A stretch of 39,227 nt of DNA, taken from NCBI GenBank assembly GCA_903921605.1, contig CAIXQV010000111.1:1-39227 (forward strand), read 5' to 3'. A program made the translations under genes and the position numbers. Origin of the DNA: an uncultured Planctomycetaceae bacterium (GTDB lineage: Bacteria; Planctomycetota; Planctomycetia; Planctomycetales; Planctomycetaceae). Positions 1-8,495 of the stretch are shown in pieces (within the stretch, counting starts at the first letter, position 1; each line of letters begins with the position of its first letter). Below the pieces are notes generated by a model that saw nothing but the letters and a program-made list of their open reading frames with translations, ran no database searches and was not told where the DNA came from.

Positions 1-890
1 ATGGTATCTCAACCAGCCTGCCGCGCGATGTGCAGGATGAGATTATCCGTCGCATCCCGGGCTGCGAGAATGCTCAGATTATGCGGTACGGGTACGCCGT
101 CGAATACGACTTCGCGCCGCCAACGCAGTTGTATCCCTCGCTGGAAACACGACTCGTCGAAGGCCTCTACTTTGCCGGACAAATCAACGGCACGACCGGC
201 TATGAAGAAGCCGCCGGACAGGGACTGTTAGCGGGCATGAACGCGGCGATGAAACTGCAGGGCAGGGGACCGTTTGTTCTCGATCGCAGCCAGGCCTATC
301 TGGGAGTTTTGATCGACGATCTGGTAACCAAAGGTGTCGATGAACCGTATCGAATGTTTACTTCCCGCGCCGAATATCGCCTGTTGCTTCGTCAGGACAA
401 TGCTGATCGTCGACTGACTCCGCTGGGCATTGAACTGGGCAGCGTGACCTCAGAGCGAGCCGATCGTTTTCATCTCTACGAGGAAGAATTGAACCGAGCA
501 TTTACAGCGATGACAAAGCTTCGAGCACAGGGGCAGACGCTGGAGGAGCATCTGCGACGCAACACGATCACATGGGAGGAAATCTATGGGTTGTTTCCTC
601 AGCTTGCTGAGTTCCATCTGTCAGAAAACACCAAGCGGCAGATGATGATTGAAGCTCAGTATGCAGGCTACGTGCGTCGCCAGGAGGCGGAGATTCATCG
701 GCTGCAAAAAGTCGACTCGGTAAAAATCCCCGAGACCTTTAACTATCTCGCCGTGCCTCAACTGCGAACGGAAGCTCGAGAACGACTCAATCGCCTGAAA
801 CCGACAACCGTTGGCCAAGCCAGCCGTGTCAGCGGAATTACTCCGGCCGACATCGCGATTCTGATGTTCTACCTGAAGCCCACAACTTGA
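1..890 (+). CDS. mnmG: MnmG (GidA), tRNA uridine-5-carboxymethylaminomethyl modification enzyme, C-terminal part
   Basis: This gene is cut by the left edge; the reading frame is open from base 3, so the first ATG at 30 is internal and not the start. MnmG is the FAD-dependent partner of MnmE and installs the (carboxymethyl)aminomethyl group on U34 of certain tRNAs in the cytoplasm. The visible part opens with GISTSLPRDVQ, followed by a tyrosine- and acid-rich stretch and the segment FAGQINGTTGYEEAAGQG, a hallmark of the FAD-binding part of MnmG. Next comes the conserved TSRAEYRLLLRQDNAD region. The last roughly 200 residues are the helical MnmE/tRNA-binding domain, ending in a typical C-terminal segment with SRVSGITPADIAIL. 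About half of the usual ~620-residue protein is present. No partner gene is visible in the window. The family assignment is very secure. Confidence 0.97.
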   Translation, partial: GISTSLPRDVQDEIIRRIPGCENAQIMRYGYAVEYDFAPPTQLYPSLETRLVEGLYFAGQINGTTGYEEAAGQGLLAGMNAAMKLQGRGPFVLDRSQAYLGVLIDDLVTKGVDEPYRMFTSRAEYRLLLRQDNADRRLTPLGIELGSVTSERADRFHLYEEELNRAFTAMTKLRAQGQTLEEHLRRNTITWEEIYGLFPQLAEFHLSENTKRQMMIEAQYAGYVRRQEAEIHRLQKVDSVKIPETFNYLAVPQLRTEARERLNRLKPTTVGQASRVSGITPADIAILMFYLKPTT

Positions 891-1021
891 TTATCAGCCT
901 CAAAATCCAATAAGAACAACTTCCTCTGGCGTGATTTTTCTGACTCGTTGGATCTGGGGCCACTCTTCTCAGTATTAGATGCCAAAACTATCACCTGCAT
1001 GACTTCCGTAGAGAGCTGCTT

Positions 1022-2749
1022 ATGTCGCTGGTCTCACGAATCTCTGTCTGGGTCGTCTTCTTTGTCACATTGACAGAATGCTGCGCAATCCCTGCGGCCG
1101 ATCGCCCCAACATCATCGTGATCATGTCCGACGATATGGGATATTCTGATATCGGGTGTTTTGGCGGAGAAATCGAAACGCCAAATCTGGACGCTCTCGC
1201 TGATAATGGACTCCGGTTTACTCAGTTTTACAACACAGCGCGTTGTTGCCCGACACGCGCATCACTACTGACCGGACTCTACGCACATCAGGCTGGAATC
1301 GGGCATATGGTCGACAGCCGCGCTGAGTCTGTCAGTCAGGCTTATGCTGGCGAACTCAGCCATCGTGCCATGACAATCGCGGAAGTTCTCAAAACAGCCG
1401 GGTACAACACATACATGGCCGGTAAGTGGCATGTCACACAGAAGACCAGCCCCGTGAATGATGCAGGCAAGCATAATTGGCCACAACAACGAGGTTTCGA
1501 CCGATTTTACGGCACAATCCATGGTGCTGGCAGCTTCTTTGACCCGAACACTTTGGTTCGAGACAGCACTTTTATTTCTCCGTTCGCTGATCCGGAGTAT
1601 CAGCCAGATCTTTTCTACTACACCGATGCGATCAACGATCACGCGGCACGCTTCGTTACTGAACACCATCAACAAGGGAATGACAAACCGTTCTTTCTCT
1701 ATGTCGCGCACACCGCTGCTCACTGGCCAATGCATGCGAAGGACAGCGATCTCAAGAAGTACTCGGGGCTCTACGATGCGGGCTACAACACCATTCGTGC
1801 GGCGCGGCTTGAGAAAATGAAATCTCTGGGACTGCTGGACTCGCGGTGGAAGATCTCGACACAGGCGGGCGACTGGAGTCTCGTTGAAGACAAGGCGTGG
1901 GAAGCACGCTGCATGGAGGTCTATGCCGCGATGGTCGATTGCATGGACCAGGGCATCGGCCGACTCATTGATACACTGAAAAAGAATGGACAGTTTGAAA
2001 ACACGTTGATCCTTTATCTGCAGGATAACGGCGGCTGCGCGGAACCCATGGGGCGCAACAGACCCTATCAGGCCCGTGAGAAAAAGGCGACTCTTCCGGA
2101 ATTGCCTTCGACTTTCCTGCAACCCGACATGATCCCCAAACAGACTCGGGATGGTTATCCCGTTCGTCAGGGACAGAGCGTCATGCCCGGCGCGGCCGAC
2201 ACTTATATTGGTTATGGTCGTTTATGGGCAAACGTCAGCAACACTCCGTTTCGCGAATACAAACACTGGCAGCACGAAGGCGGAATAAGTACTCCACTGA
2301 TTGCTCATTGGCCTGCAGGGATCGCCGCAAGCCGTCGAGGCAAACTGGACTCACAGACGACTCATCTGATTGATGTCATGGCCACGTGCGTTGATCTTGC
2401 CCATGCGAAGTATCCTCAGGAGTTCAAAAACACTCCGATTCAGGCACTGGAGGGAATCAGCCTCCGTCCGGCTTTTGAGGGAGGCTCAATCGATCGTCAG
2501 ACTCCTTTGTATTGGGAACATGAGGGCAATCGAGCCATCCGACTTGGACCGTGGAAGCTGACCTCCGCATATCCCGGAGATTGGGAGCTATATAACATTG
2601 AGTCGGACCGCACTGAGATGGTCGATCTTGCCAAGCGTCACCCCGCGCGTGTTCAGGAGATGTCCGAATTATGGGAGGCATGGGCCGATCGAGTGGGAGT
2701 TGAACCATGGGCAGTCGTTGAAGAGGCAGGCCGAAAGCAAAAGAGGTAA
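1022..2749 (+). CDS. Secreted arylsulfatase, formylglycine-dependent (type I)
   Basis: This 575-residue sulfatase probably hydrolyses sulfate esters of polysaccharides outside the cytoplasm. Residues 1-26 form a signal peptide (hydrophobic VWVVFFVTLTECC, cleavage near AIPAA-D). The N-terminal metal-binding motif is IMSDDMGYSDIG (Asp37, Asp38). The active-site signature is CCPTRASLLTG, with Cys75 the residue expected to become formylglycine in the C-x-P-x-R motif; the usual Ser of CxPSR is Thr, a common variant. AGKWH lies near residue 140. The DNGG motif near residue 337 supplies further metal ligands. The C-terminal subdomain (about 470-575) has the WELYNIESDRTE segment typical of planctomycetal sulfatases. 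Maturation needs a formylglycine-generating enzyme, which is not in the window. The ATG at 1022 is preceded by a GAGAG ribosome-binding site. The sulfated substrate cannot be told from the sequence. Confidence 0.95.
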   Translation: MSLVSRISVWVVFFVTLTECCAIPAADRPNIIVIMSDDMGYSDIGCFGGEIETPNLDALADNGLRFTQFYNTARCCPTRASLLTGLYAHQAGIGHMVDSRAESVSQAYAGELSHRAMTIAEVLKTAGYNTYMAGKWHVTQKTSPVNDAGKHNWPQQRGFDRFYGTIHGAGSFFDPNTLVRDSTFISPFADPEYQPDLFYYTDAINDHAARFVTEHHQQGNDKPFFLYVAHTAAHWPMHAKDSDLKKYSGLYDAGYNTIRAARLEKMKSLGLLDSRWKISTQAGDWSLVEDKAWEARCMEVYAAMVDCMDQGIGRLIDTLKKNGQFENTLILYLQDNGGCAEPMGRNRPYQAREKKATLPELPSTFLQPDMIPKQTRDGYPVRQGQSVMPGAADTYIGYGRLWANVSNTPFREYKHWQHEGGISTPLIAHWPAGIAASRRGKLDSQTTHLIDVMATCVDLAHAKYPQEFKNTPIQALEGISLRPAFEGGSIDRQTPLYWEHEGNRAIRLGPWKLTSAYPGDWELYNIESDRTEMVDLAKRHPARVQEMSELWEAWADRVGVEPWAVVEEAGRKQKR

Positions 2750-2828
2750 CAGGGGAGCAGTATCGAAGGTGGCCATCGTCACCTGATAAATCGATGCGAA
2801 TGAGATGTCAGGAATCACATGAGGAATC

Positions 2829-2960
2829 ATGGGCAAAGAAAGCCGAATACGTAAGACAACGGTCAGATTGGGCGGTTTTGCGATGTCGGAAATCCGCCAG
2901 AACTCGCCCCTAAATCCTCAAATATGCCCGTTTTGTGATCAAACCCTGAACTCAAAGTGA
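2829..2960 (+). CDS. Possible small protein (43 aa) with CPFC motif
   Basis: This is a tentative small ORF in the otherwise non-coding stretch after the sulfatase. Its ATG is preceded at close spacing by TGAGGAATC, a fair ribosome-binding site. The product would start MGKESRIRKTTVRLGG and end with a CPFC motif near residues 33-36 followed by DQTLNSK. The basic N-terminus and the Cys-x-x-Cys pair could belong to a small metal-binding peptide or to a decayed zinc-ribbon gene. I do not recognise a family. Chance occurrence of an ORF this short is entirely possible, so the call rests on the ribosome-binding site and the motif only. Confidence 0.2.
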   Translation: MGKESRIRKTTVRLGGFAMSEIRQNSPLNPQICPFCDQTLNSK

Positions 2961-3278
2961 AAGCGGGCAAGCTGCGCAACGAAACTGCCGTTGACGGTCT
3001 TTCACGAATGGATACAATCGGCAGAGTTGAGGGTTGGCACGAACCGGGAAGCTCCTGCAACTCGAAGTGACTTCGGGACTTGCGTGAGCTGGTTTTTGCC
3101 TTCTCAATGCGAAGCTCGCAAATTTGGGCGAGTCACGTTGAATCAGAACCACCTTACGACGCTGTTTGGGAAGTCTGAGTTCAGCAGTGAAGCGTCAGGG
3201 ACGGCGTCCGGCAAGCTGTCGGACGATGGAATGCTGCACGTTGCAGCTCATCGCTTTTCCACAGAACGGATTGTGCTC
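2961..3278. other. Intergenic region upstream of the response regulator
   Basis: This stretch of about 318 bases precedes the ATG at 3279. An open frame runs through it in phase with the regulator from 2991. The translation upstream of 3279 has no domain character, whereas the helix-turn-helix starts immediately after the 3279 ATG, so I treat the region as leader and promoter DNA. No convincing promoter boxes stand out. Confidence 0.5.
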
Positions 3279-3857
3279 ATGAAAACTGTGTTCACGACTG
3301 GCGAAGCCGCCAAGATCTGCAAGGTCAGTCAGCAGACGATCATTCGCTGCTTTGACTCTGGTCAGCTGAAGGGATTTCGCGTCCCCGGATCCAGGTTCCG
3401 TCGTATTCCACGTGATGTCCTCTACAAATTCATGAAAGAGAACGGCATCCCAACCGACGCGCTGGAAAGCGGCAAGCGGAAGGCGTTGATCGTGGACGAC
3501 GATGTTGAGCTGGTAGAATTGATCACCGACGCTTTGATGGCCGATGGGCGGTTTGAAGTACGAATCGCCAATAACGGTTTCGATGCGGGAATGATGGTCA
3601 AGGAATATCATCCGGACATCATCGTTCTTGACGTGATGCTTCCCGACATCAATGGTAAGGAAGTCTGTCAGCGTGTCCGCAGCGATTCAGCACTGGACGA
3701 CGTAAGAATTATCTGTATCAGCGGTATGGTTGAGCAGGATAAGATTCAGGAACTGAAGGCATCGGGAGCCAATCATTTCATTCAGAAGCCGTTTGAAGTG
3801 GATGCTTTGATCGACAACATCTGCCGATTGCTTGATATCGAGCAGTTGCAGTCGTAA
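3279..3857 (+). CDS. Response regulator with N-terminal excisionase-like helix-turn-helix and C-terminal receiver domain
   Basis: This is a 192-residue protein. Residues 1-55 form a MerR/excisionase-type DNA-binding helix-turn-helix (TTGEAAKICKVSQQTIIRCF, then GSRFRRIPRDVLYKFM). Residues 67-188 form a CheY-like receiver: acidic pocket Asp73-Asp75 (IVDDD), phospho-acceptor Asp118 (IIVLDVMLPD), Ser148 in the Thr/Ser position (CISG) and Lys170 (QKPFE). The DNA-binding domain therefore precedes the receiver, the reverse of the usual OmpR/NarL order. I chose the ATG at 3279 because the domain starts there; a longer in-frame start at 2991 adds residues with no recognisable character. The downstream histidine kinase gene on the same strand is the likely partner. 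Its probable job is phosphorylation-controlled DNA binding; the target is unknown. Confidence 0.9.
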   Translation: MKTVFTTGEAAKICKVSQQTIIRCFDSGQLKGFRVPGSRFRRIPRDVLYKFMKENGIPTDALESGKRKALIVDDDVELVELITDALMADGRFEVRIANNGFDAGMMVKEYHPDIIVLDVMLPDINGKEVCQRVRSDSALDDVRIICISGMVEQDKIQELKASGANHFIQKPFEVDALIDNICRLLDIEQLQS

Positions 3858-3960
3858 ACCCGGGTGCCAGATAAAGTCGTTGCGACAACAATGCTTTCCC
3901 GATTAATTCTGGGCGAGCGCAGAAGTGTTACGGCTCATTGACGGCACATCTTCAGAACAT

Positions 3961-3977
3961 ATGCACCATGTGTGCAT
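3961..3977. repeat. Short inverted repeat, ATGCAC / GTGCAT
   Basis: Two 6-base arms (ATGCAC and GTGCAT) are separated by 5 bases, in the gap between the response regulator and kinase genes. The element lies 26 bases before the terminator-like hairpin. It could be an operator for the adjacent DNA-binding response regulator, but nothing beyond the symmetry and position supports this. Confidence 0.35.
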
Positions 3978-4002
3978 CGGAAAACTCAGAACTAAAACTC
4001 CG

Positions 4003-4036
4003 AAAGCCCGGCTTCCATAAAAGCCGGGCTTTTCTT
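4003..4036 (+). terminator. Intrinsic terminator (or attenuator) between response regulator and kinase genes
   Basis: A perfect 12-bp stem, AAAGCCCGGCTT with AAGCCGGGCTTT, encloses a 6-base loop (CCATAA) and runs into a short T-rich tail. It is a strong GC-rich intrinsic terminator by eye. It ends only about 25 bases before the kinase ATG at 4060, so it either ends the regulator transcript or acts as an attenuator for the kinase gene. Confidence 0.8.
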
Positions 4037-4059
4037 CGGTAACAGGATGATGTCTCAAC

Positions 4060-5235
4060 ATGTCGGCAGACGAACGAAATAGCCCAGCGCCGTTCGTGCA
4101 TCAACTGCTGGCAGTGCTGGCAGCACCGGTCGACTGGAGAGTCACAGTTGATACGATCATAGAAACATGGATTCGTTTCGGCGGAGCGTCAGCAGCTCTG
4201 CTGGTCAGCCCATTGGGGCCGGAGCAAATTGAGTTGGTTTACGGTCGTAGTGTTTCCAACTCACCGCCACATCTGAGCCGCTCCACAATCGACGCACCAT
4301 TCTCGGTGCTGCTTGACCAGTCCGCTCTGATTGATTGTATCGCGGAATCGGGATTGATTGGTGGCGTCAATGTGAGAGTTCTTCTGTGGACTGACCTCTG
4401 CACTGCCATGATTCTGCAGATGCCTGAGAAAACCTCTTCCGAACACACTCCGGAGATTCAGGAAGGCATCGCGGCAACCTGCCGTCAGATTCTATCACGC
4501 GCCACGAATCGCCCAGTTCTCGTTCCAAATCACTCTGTTCTCGAAGCCATGGCTGAGTACGCCGCAGGAGCCGGGCATGAAATCAATAACCCTCTCGGAA
4601 GCATTATCGGTCAAACTCAATTGTTGCTGAAGCAATCACAATCGGTCGAACATCGGCAAGCGTGTGAAACAATCGGCGCTCAGGCGTGGAGGATTCGCGA
4701 CATGATTGGCAACTCGATGCTTTTCGCGCGGCCTCGGATTCCTCAGAAACAAATCTTCAACCTCGTCACTTTGCTCCAACAGACTTTGCAGCCGTTAACA
4801 CAAACGGCGGCCTTGGATAACATAGCCATCAAACTGGCCAGTACTTCTGACGAGATCCTGATTGAAGCTGACGACTCCCAGCTTGGTACCCTCCTGGGAC
4901 ATCTTGTCAGAAATAGTATCGACGCCCTTCGATCAAGTCATACACATGGCACGATTTCAGTGACGCTTCGTGATGACATCGCTGGTTGCGTGGAACTATC
5001 TGTAAGCGATGATGGACCAGGAATCAGCTCGGCGGAAATTCGGAAAAATCTCTTCAGTCCATTTTACTCCGGACGATCGGCCGGGCGAGGACTTGGGTTT
5101 GGCCTCTGTCTGGCATGGCAAATCGTTCGACTTCATGATGGACTCCTCCTTCACGACTCTCCGGATCGCGGTGGAACTGCGTTTCATATTGCTTTCAGAA
5201 CAACATTGTCAGCGAGGAGCATACAGTCTTCCTAA
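4060..5235 (+). CDS. Soluble sensor histidine kinase
   Basis: This 391-residue protein has no signal peptide or membrane segment. Residues 1-160 form a variable input region that may be GAF-like but lacks clear motifs. The dimerisation/phosphoacceptor domain follows, with the H-box AGAGHEINNPLGSIIG and phosphorylated His173. The ATPase domain has an N-box (HLVRNSIDAL, Asn285), a G1 box (SDDGPGIS, Asp317-Gly321), an F-box (LFSPFYSGR) and a G2 box (GRGLGFGLCLA, Gly342-Gly348). All catalytic boxes are intact, so it should autophosphorylate and donate to a receiver domain. The nearest candidate is the HTH-receiver protein just upstream on the same strand. The HEINNPL H-box is typical of the HPK4-like group that often senses cytoplasmic or redox signals. 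An AACAGGA element about 12 bases before the ATG may be the ribosome-binding site. Confidence 0.92.
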   Translation: MSADERNSPAPFVHQLLAVLAAPVDWRVTVDTIIETWIRFGGASAALLVSPLGPEQIELVYGRSVSNSPPHLSRSTIDAPFSVLLDQSALIDCIAESGLIGGVNVRVLLWTDLCTAMILQMPEKTSSEHTPEIQEGIAATCRQILSRATNRPVLVPNHSVLEAMAEYAAGAGHEINNPLGSIIGQTQLLLKQSQSVEHRQACETIGAQAWRIRDMIGNSMLFARPRIPQKQIFNLVTLLQQTLQPLTQTAALDNIAIKLASTSDEILIEADDSQLGTLLGHLVRNSIDALRSSHTHGTISVTLRDDIAGCVELSVSDDGPGISSAEIRKNLFSPFYSGRSAGRGLGFGLCLAWQIVRLHDGLLLHDSPDRGGTAFHIAFRTTLSARSIQSS

Positions 5236-5393
5236 CCATGAGCGTCTGCCTGACACGCATATTTCACACTTGACCCGAGTCCTGTCGGATCGTGACCATC
5301 ACTGACTCAATCTGCTACATTCCCGGGAGCAGAGAAACCGATCTCCCATTACAGAAAACTCTTTTTTCGATCTTGATCTGAAAGCCCCTGATC

Positions 5394-6419
5394 ATGGCCA
5401 AGGCCCGCCTTCAAGGCATTTTCACTCCCAACCTCATCCCTTACACCGTGGACGGAGGAATCAATGAGCAGGAATTGCGGCGCTATGCGGATTGGCTCAT
5501 CGAACGAGGTGTACACGGTCTTTACCCGAATGGCTCCACAGGCGAGTTCACTCGATTTACGCCGGAAGAACGCCGGCGCATCGTCGCGATCCTTGCCGAT
5601 CAGGTTCGTGGCCGAGTTCCCATCCTGGCCGGTGCGGCCGAAGCCAACGTAAAAGAGACACTTTCTGCCTGTGAGTACTACGCTTCACTGGGAATTCGAG
5701 CTGTCGCGATTGTGGCTCCGTTCTACTATAAGTTGAGCCCTGCGTCAGTTTACGCATACTTTGCAGAAATTGGCCGAAACACTCCGATTGACGTGACGCT
5801 GTATAATATTCCGATGTTCGCCAGCCCGATCGACGTCCCCACGATTCAACGTCTTTCAGAAGAATTTGAACGTATTGTGGCGATTAAGGATTCCTCCGGC
5901 GATATTCCGCACATGATTCGCATGATCCAGGCGGTGAAGCCGAACCGTCCCGATTTCGCCTTCCTGACGGGCTGGGATGCGGCTCTGATGCCAATGTTGC
6001 TGGCAGGTGCCGACGGTGGAACGAACGCCAGCTCTGGAGTTGTCCCGGAGCTGACTCGCAAGCTGTATGATCTCACAACGACTTATCAAATCGATGCGGC
6101 TCGTGCGGTTCAGTACGACCTGATCAAGCTGTTTGACACCATGATCTACTCAGCCGAGTTCCCTGAAGGCTTCCGGGCGGCGGTAGGTCTCCGAGGCTTC
6201 AAGATGGGTCACGGGCGACAGCCGCTTTCCGACAAGCAACGAACCGACCTGAGTACTCTTAGCAGAGAACTCCAGTGCATGCTTTCCAATCACGGCTTCA
6301 CAGATCAGCCTGTTGGCGGATGCCCGATCGGAGATTCGACATCGGCAGCAAATCCTGCGGATGTATCTGCGATTGTGCAGCAGGTCGTTGCGGAACTTCA
6401 GCGACGTGGACTCATGTAA
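5394..6419 (+). CDS. DapA/NanA-family Schiff-base aldolase with C-terminal amphipathic tail
   Basis: This 341-residue protein has a TIM-barrel of the dihydrodipicolinate synthase / N-acetylneuraminate lyase family over residues 1-300. The carboxylate-binding loop reads NGSTGEF (Gly47-Glu51). Tyr137 sits in LYNIP, and the Schiff-base lysine is Lys165 in IVAIKDSSG. The family is usually about 290-300 residues. Here a linker rich in Gly, Ser, Ala and Pro (about 303-322) leads to a predicted helix [19 protein letters not shown] at the very end. That layout resembles encapsulation peptides that target enzymes to bacterial microcompartments, although no shell gene is in the window. The gene stands alone on this strand, 158 bases after the kinase gene and convergent with the zinc-ribbon gene. 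The substrate is uncertain: the true lysine-pathway DapA is normally shorter, so a pyruvate-dependent sugar-acid aldolase is as likely. Confidence 0.9.
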   Translation: MAKARLQGIFTPNLIPYTVDGGINEQELRRYADWLIERGVHGLYPNGSTGEFTRFTPEERRRIVAILADQVRGRVPILAGAAEANVKETLSACEYYASLGIRAVAIVAPFYYKLSPASVYAYFAEIGRNTPIDVTLYNIPMFASPIDVPTIQRLSEEFERIVAIKDSSGDIPHMIRMIQAVKPNRPDFAFLTGWDAALMPMLLAGADGGTNASSGVVPELTRKLYDLTTTYQIDAARAVQYDLIKLFDTMIYSAEFPEGFRAAVGLRGFKMGHGRQPLSDKQRTDLSTLSRELQCMLSNHGFTDQPVGGCPIGDSTSAANPADVSAIVQQVVAELQRRGLM

Positions 6420-6426
6420 ACAGGGG

Positions 6427-6849
6427 CTATTCCGGCATTAACTGGATGTGCCCATTACAGTGCTTGCAGGCAACTTTATGCCCCATGTATTTTGGGGCAG
6501 CTCGAAGCTCTTCGCTGCAGTGGGGACAGGGCGTATAGAACGCCTTCGTTTCAATTGCAGCGCTGTAGTTGAAGAGATGATTGCAATGCTTGCACTGCAC
6601 TTTCATCCCTTTGTACTTCCTGTGAATTCGAAGCTCTTCCTGACATCCGGGACATAGCACGTAATGGCCTTTTGGCGAGGCAGCCGCGATCACATCGATC
6701 TCCGGAAGAGGATTGAACGTAGGAATCTCAACACTGTCTTCTGTCAGTTCGTCATTCAATAACGCCCGACAGTTTCGGCAATGGACAACTCGCGGAGGCA
6801 TATCGTCGCCACACTGAGGGCAGGGGCCTCCCGGCCAGGCACCAGTCAT
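6427..6849 (-). CDS. Triple zinc-ribbon protein
   Basis: This 140-residue protein has three Cys4 zinc-ribbon modules. The first uses Cys10, Cys13, Cys24 and Cys27; the second Cys66, Cys69, Cys86 and Cys89; the third Cys108, Cys111, Cys128 and Cys131. Modules two and three are an evident internal duplication: both read C-P-x-C-x-EELR, then K-Y-x-G-x-K-V-x-C-K-H-C. A proline-rich, acidic linker (about 32-60) separates them from module one. I chose the ATG at 6849 because CAGCAGGAGAATAGCG just upstream gives a strong AGGAG ribosome-binding site; a longer frame to 6909 lacks one. There is no signal peptide, so it is probably cytoplasmic. Such ribbons often mediate nucleic-acid or protein contacts, but no specific function can be assigned. 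Confidence 0.85.
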   Translation of the reverse strand: MTGAWPGGPCPQCGDDMPPRVVHCRNCRALLNDELTEDSVEIPTFNPLPEIDVIAAASPKGHYVLCPGCQEELRIHRKYKGMKVQCKHCNHLFNYSAAIETKAFYTPCPHCSEELRAAPKYMGHKVACKHCNGHIQLMPE

Positions 6850-7082
6850 CGCTATTCTCCTGCTGTCCCTCGAATCGTGCTCCCGGGCATCGACAATTCG
6901 ACGCCTCACCCCGGTGACTCTAACAAGAAATCATTCTGATCATCATCTGAAGATTCAGCAAACCATCAGGTCAAGTTCTCCTCTCACCGCCTGACACACG
7001 CCAGTTGAGAAGAAGCATCTCCGCCCTCGAGATTGCATCGAAAACGCACGGCTATCAAGCCGACGGAATTCCAAAATTTCCC

Positions 7083-8315
7083 TCAGAGCTTTGCTTTCAC
7101 AGCCAATACTTTGTGAAACGTTCGAAAGTAGAGATGCCCGTTTGCAACAGCGGGGGTCGAGTGGCAGTCGTCACCTAGTGATGTCCGCCCCAGTTCATGA
7201 AACTCACGCCCGGCATTGAGGACCACAACGATTCCGTCTTCAGTCACACAGTACAGCCGATCTTCAATACAAACCGGAGACCCGCTGAACTGCCCATCGA
7301 TTCGTTCCGACCAGACCTCGTTGCCAGTGGCAGCCTCGAGGCAAACCATGATCCCCTTGTCACCCCACAGAAACAGCAGCCCATCTTTCGCCACAAGGCA
7401 TGGCACGTACGGAAGCATCGTCTTCCGTTCATAAACGATCCGAGTGGCATTGTCCGCGTCAGGATCAATCTTCGCAGCCGCAAAGTACTTCCCATTGCCA
7501 CCCTCGCCACAGGTCGCAAAAACCAACCCATCAGCAACAATCGGAGATGCGACGGTTCTCATCGGAAGCTTTGGCGTCTGCCAATTCAATTTTCCCGTTC
7601 GCAAATCGGTGCTCGTAATGCCGTTCGATTCGCTGATGCACAGGATTTGGAGATTACCACCTTTACCTGGAGCAATAACGGGAGTTGAATACGAAGTCTT
7701 GCCCGCGTTTCTTTCAGCAGCCCAGACGGTCTCCCCTGTTTCAGGATTAAGCGCCAACAGAGAACTCGGGCCGACCTGGTCATTCGAAACAATCAGGAGA
7801 CCATCCTGAACGATCGGGGAGACTCCAAGATTGTGTTCGCTTTCATAACTGCCAAGATCTCTGGTCCAAACCTGCTTCCCCTCGAAGTCCCAGGCTGCGA
7901 TCGTCAGTTTTGCATTATCAGCGAACATAACATAGACACGCTGCCCATCGGTCGCCGGCGTACTTGATGCCCAACTGTTCTTGAGATGTTTTTTACTTTC
8001 TCCAAGCGTGACAGAAGCCTGCCAGCGTTGCTGTCCCGAATCACCATCGAGGCAATGCAGGTATCGAACGCCACCACCTTCCGTGGCAGAAGTAACGAAT
8101 AAAGTTTTCTCCCAGATCACCGGGGCTGAATGCCCAACACCGGACAAATCGATCGTCCAGGCATAGTCACCAGCTTCCCAAGTCACAGGGATGCCTTGTT
8201 GCGTACTTATTCCGGTACCGTTCTCGCCGCGAAATCGAGCCCAGTTCTCAGCTGATACCGCTCCTGAGAACAAGCTCATCAGAGTGAGAATCAACGCCGG
8301 TACAAGTGGTCGCAT
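7083..8315 (-). CDS. Exported PQQ-like beta-propeller repeat protein
   Basis: This 410-residue protein has a signal peptide (MRPLVPALILTLMSLFSGAVSA, cleavage near residue 22). The mature protein opens with NWARFRGENGTGIS, typical of planctomycetal outer-membrane-biogenesis-BamB-like or PQQ-domain proteins. Repeated blades follow, each with a motif such as LYCLDGDSGQ.RW, LLALNPETGETVWAAER, TDLRTGKLNWQTP and VCLEAATGNEVWSER, interspersed with SSPVVADG-type strands. These are the WD40-like PQQ-binding repeats of a 7- or 8-bladed propeller. Despite the name, the family mostly lacks PQQ and works as a scaffold or binding protein in the periplasm. The frame extends upstream to 8396, but the signal peptide begins at the ATG at 8315. 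No catalytic partner is next to it. Confidence 0.9.
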   Translation of the reverse strand: MRPLVPALILTLMSLFSGAVSAENWARFRGENGTGISTQQGIPVTWEAGDYAWTIDLSGVGHSAPVIWEKTLFVTSATEGGGVRYLHCLDGDSGQQRWQASVTLGESKKHLKNSWASSTPATDGQRVYVMFADNAKLTIAAWDFEGKQVWTRDLGSYESEHNLGVSPIVQDGLLIVSNDQVGPSSLLALNPETGETVWAAERNAGKTSYSTPVIAPGKGGNLQILCISESNGITSTDLRTGKLNWQTPKLPMRTVASPIVADGLVFATCGEGGNGKYFAAAKIDPDADNATRIVYERKTMLPYVPCLVAKDGLLFLWGDKGIMVCLEAATGNEVWSERIDGQFSGSPVCIEDRLYCVTEDGIVVVLNAGREFHELGRTSLGDDCHSTPAVANGHLYFRTFHKVLAVKAKL

Positions 8316-8495
8316 TGCAAATCTCTGTTTCGAATGGTGTATTCCGTGCGCGGCCACGGTTAAGGTAATGATCTGACAGAGACATCCCGCGAACACCCGG
8401 CCTCAATTGACGCCGCCCAAAGAATAGCAGAAACACGCGAGACTCACACAGTAAAGCAGCATCACTCCAGTTTCAACGCTGGGCTAACGAGATCG

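Noticed and set aside
1265..2122. 285-codon open frame on the minus strand inside the sulfatase gene
   Set aside because: The plus-strand sulfatase carries all catalytic motifs over the same bases; the antisense translation has no domain character.
2991..3278. In-frame N-terminal extension of the response regulator
   Set aside because: The extra 96 residues show no domain features, and the helix-turn-helix begins right after the ATG at 3279.
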